A stretch of 64,000 bases of DNA. It comes from Asterochloris sp. CNOR1. Lineage: Eukaryota > Chlorophyta > Trebouxiophyceae > Trebouxiales > Trebouxiaceae. The position numbers and the translations under genes were made by a program. Positions 57,080-64,000 of this stretch are shown here, piece by piece (within the stretch, counting starts at the first letter, position 1; the number at the start of each line of letters is the position of its first letter). The notes under the pieces were generated by a model. It searched no databases, was not told the origin of the DNA, and saw only the letters and a program-made list of their open reading frames with translations. Location: assembly GCA_963969365.1 (NCBI GenBank), contig OZ017761.1, positions 868,001-932,000 on the forward strand, in the 5' to 3' direction.

Positions 57080-57808
57080 ATAAGAATTGCCATGATCAAT
57101 TCAAACCATAAAGTGGCATGTGCTCATTGGCACAAAGCAGCCTTAACCTGTGCAATTTTGGCTCTAGAGCTCACTGCAATGACACTTTGCCCATTCATGC
57201 ATCACTCAGAGTGTCCAGCACCTCAAATTTGTGTGCCTGCCCTCCTTGCCCCACCTCAGTGACATTCACTTCAAGGATACACTCCATCTGTCTGACAGGC
57301 AGATTATGCATGCGCTGCGGCGATCACATGGATTTATTGTGATCAATTTTATCAAATGGATGGCTAGAATGGAACAGGATGACAGTGGGTACGGGCACGT
57401 ATATTCAGGGCGGTGCAAATGACAACAGCATGAAGCAGAACAGCATACGGTGTGAACCTCTCAGATGAGCTTGTAAGTCAGGCTTCAAGCTCCTTTGAAG
57501 GCATGAACAGGCTCATTTTGGGCAATGTGACAACCGGTGAAGCTGCAGGGGCAAGACAGACAGACAGTCGGAAACAAGACAGCACATGATCTTGCTACTT
57601 CTGTTTATACGAAGGACTGTGCATCATAAAGGACATGTTGAGTGACGAGCAGCAGATGCGCAGCAGCCCAGGCTGCAACGTCAAGCCTGCCTGGCCCCCA
57701 TGGGGCAGCGCTGAGCTGACTTGGCAAGGCTGATAGTGGCATCTGTGACACTTGCAGACACCCAGGTCAGGGTAGATTGGGCCAACCTGGCCATGGCCAG
57801 AACAACCT
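57080..57808. other. Convergent intergenic region, no gene seen
   Basis: Between the SEN1 stop and the end of the minus-strand S/P-rich gene the sequence is more AT-rich and holds no exon-like frame with splice sites. It should contain both 3' UTRs. Confidence 0.6.
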
Positions 57809-60800
57809 TCAGCAGGGCACTGACTTAAACCCCAACACCTCGAGCACGGTTTCCTTCAAGCAACAAAGCAGGGTTACCTGGACCAGTAAGTGAGCTGACT
57901 TCAGCAGGGAGGCGCTAAGCTGTGCGAGCAAACCTGAGTCACAATTCTCTTTAGCAGGCTCCCCCTGGCCCCCTGCACCGGCAGGCAGCAGACCTGTCCG
58001 AAAGCAGAGCGCCCCACCTGGGCCGTCGCCAGAGCTGACTTCAGCAGGCTCTGCTTTGACCCCCAGCACTGACAGGCGCTCCAGTGCATTGCAGGCGCTG
58101 TTCTCCTTGTCGCGCAGAGGCCTGTGGGCCTCCAGGTGGGGGTGAGGCCCCAGGGATTGCGGCTGCACGGGCTGCTGCTGGTGCAGGTGGGCTGGCTGCG
58201 CCTGATTGGCCGATGTGTCCATGGACGAGAACGCCTGCGGCAGCACGATCAGTTGGCGACGCCGAGCCACTGTGATGCACTCTGGTCTGGGTGAAGGGCT
58301 GCATGCTGAAGGTGCTGCTTTGTCGTATGCCATTAGGTGCGGTCCTTTCCCCAGATGTGAAGCTCATGACAAGCGCAACACCTGGACCTCTACTGCGCTT
58401 GCTGCCACCGGAGGTCTCCGCCCTGCCATGGCTTGCGGCTCTACCAGGATCATGGCGCAGCCCAGGCCAATGGTGGGCCTCAAGGTGCTGGGGATTTCAT
58501 GTTATGCCCTGGTGCAAGCACTGCCCCACACCATACAGGGGTGCAGGTTTACACAAGGTGTGTACTGCCCAAAAAGGGAGCCTCTCTGGCTGATCTGGGA
58601 GCCTCCCCGTACCTGCTGGGCCTGAGGCGGCCCCAGTGGTCCCCCTGGCTGCCCTGCGCCGTCTGTGTCCAGCATCCTGTGAGCTCCCCAGGAGGCGCCT
58701 GCATCGCCCGACTGCACCGCCGCACCCCATGTGCCCATCTCAGCACCTGCGTGCAATTGGGTGATCTCTCAGCAACACAAGCCACAGTCCACCTGCCATG
58801 CAGGTGCTGCAGGTGCTTGCACGAGGCTGGCGCCGAGCAAGCTCAGCCTTGTACAGGCTTGGGCAGAAGAGGGACCCATTGGCAGGTGGTCTGCGACTTC
58901 ACCCTCCTTGCAGTTATGCCATGACCACAGTGAGTGAGGGCTGAATTAGAGGAGGGCCTGGACAGGTGCTCAAAAAGCAGCCAATTAATACACTGTGAGC
59001 GACCCACCTGCGTGGGGGCTCGGTGGGGGAGGCGTCAGGCGGATGTCCAGCGGCGCGACCTCCAGCAGGGCAGCCGTGCTGGGGGGCGGCATGAGCCCGG
59101 CCTCGCCCGCCAGGCACACCGAGCCCGCCGGCAGCCACCCCTTCACTGCCGACCCCTGCTGGGGGAAGGCAGGGCTCCCACACCCCCCACAGCCATGCAG
59201 CGGACGCTCCACCCGGGCGCTGCCGTGGGCCCCCGCTGCAGCCGGCGAGGCCCGTGAAGCCGCTGAGCCATAGCCATGGGTGGCGGCAGCAGCTGCGCCG
59301 GCCGCCAGCGCAGCGGCTGCCAGGGGGTGCGTCGTCTCCGCTGCTGCGGCCAGGGCGTCCAGGCTGCTGGAGTGGGGGCTGTAGCAGGGGCCCCGCAGGC
59401 AGGGGGAGCCTGCAGGGCCCAGGCCCTGGCCAGTCGTCAGGGGGCTGCCAGGCAGGCACCCAGGCGGCGCGGAGGCGCTCGAGTGCAGCCCACAGGCATC
59501 CCGTGCAGTGATGTAGTGCTGCAGGCTGATGCGCACATCTGCAGGGAGCAGGGGGTCGGAGGGCGTCGGTATCTGTTTGGAGTGTGGCCTGTGAGATGCA
59601 GTGCTGCTGGCTGTTGCACATATCTGCACTGACCAGGGGTGGTGCCCATGTAGGGTGCAAGCTAGTTGATGTGGTGCTTCAGGCTCATGCTGCACAGAGC
59701 AGGGGACGAAGGAGTGCAGGCAACTGATTCAGGTGGCAGAGAGAGGCAGAAACATGTGTCAGTGTCAGCGAGGTGACTACACCTGCTCCAGGGAGGGTGC
59801 AGCTGCGCATTGCAGCACTTTAAGGACTTGTGTCGATGTCACCACATTGCAGCCTGAGTTGTTCACAGTGTCAGGCATGCTGCATCTGGTCGGCCTGAGC
59901 ACGCCGGCATGCTCGGCAGGCATGGCCAAACCTGAGCCAAAGCTGGGACTGGCTGCCACGTCTGACTTGTGCTTCTTGGCAGGGGACCCCGTCGTCAGCG
60001 TTTCCTTGGAGTCTGGCTGCTGCTCAGCCACCTCTGGCCATCCTGCAGAGGCGCAGGCAGCCATGAAAGCGAACCATGAGCTGGGTCTGCAGGCAGCTGT
60101 GTTGTCAGCGCGCCTTTACAGTCCCCTGCTGCTCAGCCTCTCTGAAACAAACTGTTGTGGCGCAGGCAGCCAGGAAGTTGAATCAGGGGGGTTGATCTGC
60201 AGGCAGCTATGTTGTCACTGTGTCTTGAGAGTCCAGCTGCTTGTCACCCACCAGTGGCAGCCCTGCTGTGGATTTAGACTGCACCAGCAGGGGGGCAGTG
60301 CATGGGCAAGATTGGTGTAATGTGCGCTTGCATACCACCACAAGTGCCAGTGTGCCTGCAGCACCTTGCCCCGCTCATGCTGCCTCAGCACGTGCGGATG
60401 TTGAGCCTTCCCAGGCTAGCCAAAGTCCCACGAGCAACTCTGCTCACCAGCAGGGGTGGCATAGGGCTCGTAAAGATTTTGCAACTGCAGCTGCATCCAT
60501 CAGAGTGCTCATGCTGGTACATGTGCCTCCCCTCATGCACAGACAAATCACCATGTGCAATGAGGCAGCTCCTCAGACCTTGCAGCAGCCCTGCATCTGA
60601 GCTCACCAGCAGGGTCACAGCAGAGCACAGCTGGGCAGCGTCATGGGCCCAATCATGTGCCCCCAGACCGCTTGCATCAGCACTGCAGCTGGGCTCACCT
60701 GCGGGGATGGTCTGGGGCACATAGGTGGCCTCCCCCGCCTCCTTGCCCTGCTTCAGCGCCTGCTCCACGTTGAGCCGCCGCGCAACAGTGTGGCGCCCAG

Positions 60801-63800
60801 CTGTGCGCGCCATGCTGCTCCCGGGCATGGGGCTCCACCCTGCAGGCGCACAGCCAAAGCAATCATGATGAAGGTGGAGCTCAGGAGGTGGGCTTGAATA
60901 GTGGTCCTTGCATCACAGCTCAGACTGCACCAAAACATGCTCAAGCTGACAAGCAAGGTGGACAGGTGAACACCTCCACACACAAAAATTGGGTGGCACC
61001 ACCCTCCCTCCAAAGAGCTTCCAAGCAGCACCTCCGTTGGCAGTCTTCTCGCCATGGGCTCAGGGGAGAGTGACATGGACCAGTGCGCATATCCGACGTG
61101 CAAATGCACTGCACCCATCTGATGTTTAGGTCCGAGTGCAGACAGCCCAGCTTTGCTGTCAGAGTGCCTCCCCAAACATGGGGCGCAAGTCACAATGTTG
61201 TGCAAGGGTCGATTGCAGGTAAAGGCAGCCCGACTGCACTTATGGCGCTCATCTCCGGATGAGCAGTGACTTCTGTCCCACAAGAGCAGTCTCTATATAG
61301 GACAGCCTGCAAGACCCAGGCACCACTGTTGCGATCCCCAGCGGGGCACTTCGTGGCATGGGCTCCCTGCCGCGCCAGAAGGGTGTCATGCATGCCTGGC
61401 CAGACTACCAGAGACAGCAACTCTTCGTGCCAGCAGCCGACCTGCCCCTGTGGTTGTCCTAGACAGAGCACCCAGCGGCGCCCCTTGTTCAACAACTGCA
61501 TGCTTGCCTGACCAGTCCAGGCAGCCCACTCAGCCCCACTGCGCCTCCTGGTGGGACACTTTGCAGCGTGCACCACTCCCCAAGCTTGCTCCTGGCCCAG
61601 CAACTTCCCAGCCAAGGGCGGCTTGTTTGCCTTTGTGGCACACTCAGCCGGGAGGGACTGGTCATTCAGCAGTCTCCATGCAGCACACAGCCTTGCGAAC
61701 CCACCTGTCCCCGCTGCGCTCCCAGAAGGGGCACTCTGCGGCGTGCCCCCTTCCCCCAGCTTCCTCTTGGCCCACTCAGGGGTGAACAGCCCTGCCAGGG
61801 CGCTGCTGCCGCCATTGGGGCTGTGGCACCCGGTGGGAGACTGCAGCATGCTGGCCAGGTGCATCGGCGACATGTTAGCCGGGGGCCAGGGCTTGCCTCG
61901 CAGGCTCTGCGGTGTCACCTTGGGCTGCGCACCTACAGAGTCAATCACTCGGATGTCAGAGTGGGGAAGAGTGATGCAAGTGGCACTCCCCTGCAGGTTC
62001 AGGGACATGACCCGGCGGCCTGCGCACACACTCACACATTCCACTGTTGCGCAGGCTGGAGCTCAGAGAGGCAGCCTGGGCTGTGCTCGAGAAGCCCCTC
62101 CAGTTGTGTCAGATGCGCCCTGCAGGCTCTGCCAGCTCACCTTGGACTGCACACATTGGCAGGGTGCACACAGGTATCTTCCAAGACTGAACAAGGGTCT
62201 GCCACAGCATCCCCTGTCAGCCACCTCACAATCCAATCCCAGGGCTCACTACCCTGGGCGTCCATCCACCTTTGGCGGAGTGCACAAGGCGTCGCCGTTA
62301 TCGATGATGGCCTGAGTGACCCTAGGATGCACAAAGCACTGCAATAGAGCCTTGTCTTGACAGAGAAGGACACTGGGCCCCAGGCTCACCTCCCTGGGCT
62401 GTGGCCCCTTCATTGCTCTGCGGCTGGGGCGGCTGCACGTGAGTGGGCGTCCCCATCTGGGCAGCCACGCTGCTGGGCAGGGGGTGGGGGCCACGCTTGG
62501 GGCTCCTGAACACTCCTGCACAGCAGGGGCAGGCCACGCAAGCAGTCAGCACTGCAAAGTCACAGGGTGTGGCTGGGGCTCCTGGACGCTCCTGCACAGC
62601 TGGGCAGGCCATGTCAGCACTTAGCGCTGGAGATTCCCAGATCCTGGATCTCAAACCAACTGTGTGCAGAATCCTACTCAATGCATGCAGGACGCGCCTG
62701 GGCAGCAGGCAGCTTGAGCGAACATAACACCCTGGAGTAGGCTGCACATGGCGGCACTCCACGTTGGGCAGCGGCCTCATGGCAAACAGTTGCCAAGCGG
62801 CACCATGATGGCCAGGCTGCGCACCTGCTGAAGGCCTGGGGTGGGGAATGGAACGGGGGACAGGGGGACTGGAGAGGTAGGAGCGCCCCTCAGCATCCCT
62901 GACAAACAGATCCACCTCCAGCAGCCCTGTGTCCACGCCTGCAACAGGACAGCATCACATCTCAAAGTCAGTCATTATGTCTTACATAAGCGCTGAGGCA
63001 TGGTTGTGCAGGATGGGGCCAACTTAGATGGACAGAGCAATGTCCCTAGCATGCAGCGCGAGGTGCAGGCAGCAGCGTGCAAAAGGACCAAAATACCCAT
63101 GTGAGCTGAAGGACATCCCTTGTGGGTGAAGGATTGCACAGCCAGCAGCAGACCTGTGCTGCCTGCGCTGCTGTGACGTCGCAGAGGGGAAGCAGCCGAG
63201 CCGCGTGGGGCTTTATAGGGGGAGAGGGCTCGCCTGTAGCTGCGTGTGAGCGGCCTGCACCCAGCAGCAAGGCACACTCGATTCGTACGCCTTAGAAGCT
63301 GCAGTATTTGCCTGCCTCAACCCAAGCTGGCTGGCAGCACTGTGCCTTGTGGTTTCAAGAGCAGGCAGTGATGACTGCACAGTTTAGTGTATGCACAGAG
63401 GGCTTGGCCAGCGGAGACAACATGACAAGAGGCAAATAGCTTCAATGCATGTCCACCACATGGTAGCGATGCTGAGCTGCTACAGCAGCATCAGATCTGG
63501 TTGCATGCTCATTGACAGTTGGACAGTGATGCTGAAGTATCTCTCTGCCAACTGCATGCCTCTCAACAAGTCTTCAGCAGCTGGGGGGGTTCACTGCTCC
63601 ATAGCCTTACCTTGTGACAGCACTGCTGAGCTGCTGCAGCGTCTCCCCAGCCTCCAGGTCTGCCTCGTCCACATCTCCCAGCTCAGTGGACAGGCTGGCG
63701 TGAGTAAGGCTGGCGCTCCCACTCTGCATCGGGGACCCTGCAGCATTGTGGGAAGTGCTGCATGCCACCCCCCAAGATGGCATGAGTCGAGCTGGGGCTG

Positions 63801-64000
63801 TCAATGTGCATGGCCCAATGCAGCACAGGGGAGCAAGTGTGCGGGGCTCCCTGGACGCAAAGTACAGGCTGGCATGGGGCGGGGCAGCGCCTCCACCCTA
63901 CAAAGGGCAAAACAGGTTGAGAGGCTGGTCATGAGATGCTGTGCAATGCAGCGGAGGACAGGCTGGCATGAGTCAGGCTCTGGCTCTCGCTCTGCATGGG
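57809..64000 (-). CDS. Unidentified Ser/Pro/Ala-rich protein, 5' part beyond the window
   Basis: A run of minus-strand exon candidates with Ser, Pro, Gly, Ala and Gln bias fills this region: 63737-63611 (SASLTHASLSTELGDVDEAD), about 62943-62820 (GLLEVDLFVRDAEGRSYLSS), 62520-62390 (FRSPKRGPHPLP), 61935-61700 (SPMHLASMLQSP, then FTPEWAKRKLGEGG), 60830-60700 (ARRLNVEQALKQGKEAGEAT), 60045-59900 (SPAKKHKSDVAASPSFGSGL), 59560-59000 (Ala/Ser-rich), 58750-58617 and 58240-57950 (DKENSACNALERLSV). Motifs such as AKKHK and GSKRSR hint at nuclear location. No catalytic or binding domain is visible; the conserved part may lie beyond 64000. A regulatory or chromatin protein is possible, but that is a guess. 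The end near 57809 and exon borders are approximate. Confidence 0.5.
59985..60262 (-). repeat. Three-step ladder in the S/P-rich gene
   Basis: The exon part at about 59993-60045 (plus strand cgtcagcgtttccttggagt, then ctggctgctgctcagccacc) recurs at about 60105-60150 (tgtcagcgcgcctttacagt, then cccctgctgctcagcctctc) and 60212-60260 (tgtcactgtgtcttgagagt, then ccagctgcttgtcaccc). The period is about 105-110 bp. Confidence 0.7.
61335..61830 (-). repeat. Three degenerate units, open in one minus-strand frame
   Basis: Plus-strand blocks gggcacttcgtggcatgggc (about 61340), gggacactttgcagcgtgca (about 61551) and gggcactctgcggcgtgccc (about 61727) are related, as are the segments after them. On the minus strand all three stay in one open frame from 62044 to 61190 and read THATKCP-, VHAAKCP- and TPQSAPS-like units. 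Confidence 0.65.
62495..62632 (-). repeat. Duplicated exon start in the S/P-rich gene
   Basis: ggggctcctgaacactcctg with cacagcaggggcaggccacg (62499-62540) and ggggctcctggacgctcctg with cacagctgggcaggccatgt (62574-62615) are tandem relatives. On the minus strand both place a tgtgcag acceptor before gagtgt/gagcgt and a caggagccccaagc-like start. Confidence 0.75.
63685..64000 (-). repeat. Repeated segment at the right edge
   Basis: The exon region 63688-63735 (ggacaggctggcgtgagtaa, then ctcccactctgcatcgggg) recurs at 63956-64000 (ggacaggctggcatgagtca, then ctctcgctctgcatggg), with a shorter echo at 63864-63885. One of the copies may be the neighbouring exon, cut by the window edge. Confidence 0.65.

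Noticed and set aside
58934-59695. Plus-strand ORFs antisense to the S/P-rich gene
   Set aside because: GC-rich shadows; the minus strand reads through with exon-like Ala/Ser composition and splice sites.
1-64000. Transposons, LTR elements, other virus-like elements, CRISPR arrays, rRNA genes
   Set aside because: No transposase, reverse transcriptase, integrase or capsid motif, no long terminal repeats, no regular spacer array and no rRNA-like block were seen. The repeats present are short junction copies and minisatellites.

Overview
This window looks like nuclear DNA of a green alga (Chlorophyta, probably Trebouxiophyceae-like; the lineage is inferred). The genes are GC-rich and cut into many short exons by GT-AG introns whose acceptors are usually tgcag. 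The family set is green-lineage: an AP2/ERF factor, a rapamycin-type FKBP12, a bestrophin, an iojap/RsfS protein and a ciliary CFAP119. There is no operon structure and I found no mobile-element coding region.

Layout, left to right. <1-4128 (+): 3' part of a TRF4/PAPD5-like non-canonical poly(A) polymerase. 4129-7037: mostly unassigned, with weak ankyrin-like fragments and a 21-bp tandem repeat. 7038-13352 (+): AP2/ERF factor with long Gln/Ala/Pro-rich arms. 14336-16402 (+): SYLF-domain protein. About 19388-17446 (-): TMEM8/PGAP6-like membrane protein. 19744-20340 (+): DUF427 protein. 21777-20712 (-): DUF4385 protein. 22790-21867 (-): unassigned. 26109-22953 (-): 500-residue organellar SAP-RsfS fusion. 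26110-28350: weak ORFs and two orphan exons. 28661-30023 (+): FKBP12. 33235-30130 (-): CFAP119. About 38675-33698 (-): bestrophin. 39062-57079 (+): an 18-kb SEN1/senataxin helicase gene. 57809-64000 (-): 3' part of an unidentified Ser/Pro/Ala-rich gene.

Several models (DUF427, DUF4385, RsfS, FKBP12, CFAP119, and the SEN1 helicase core from 50257 on) were rebuilt exon by exon. In each the splice phases agree and the summed length is a multiple of three where the gene is complete, so they are trusted more than the others. TRF4 and SEN1 both belong to nuclear RNA surveillance and termination, but nothing shows that the loci are functionally linked.

The most striking pattern is not a gene. In at least six genes the introns hold ladders of degraded partial copies of the neighbouring exon end. 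Copies of an exon start, with its tgcag acceptor, lie in the preceding intron; copies of an exon end, with its donor, lie in the following intron. Spacing is usually about 60-210 bp, with larger gaps in a few cases. This looks like intron growth by tandem duplication across splice junctions, and it explains many false exon-like ORFs here. Four well-placed introns also start with GC instead of GT.
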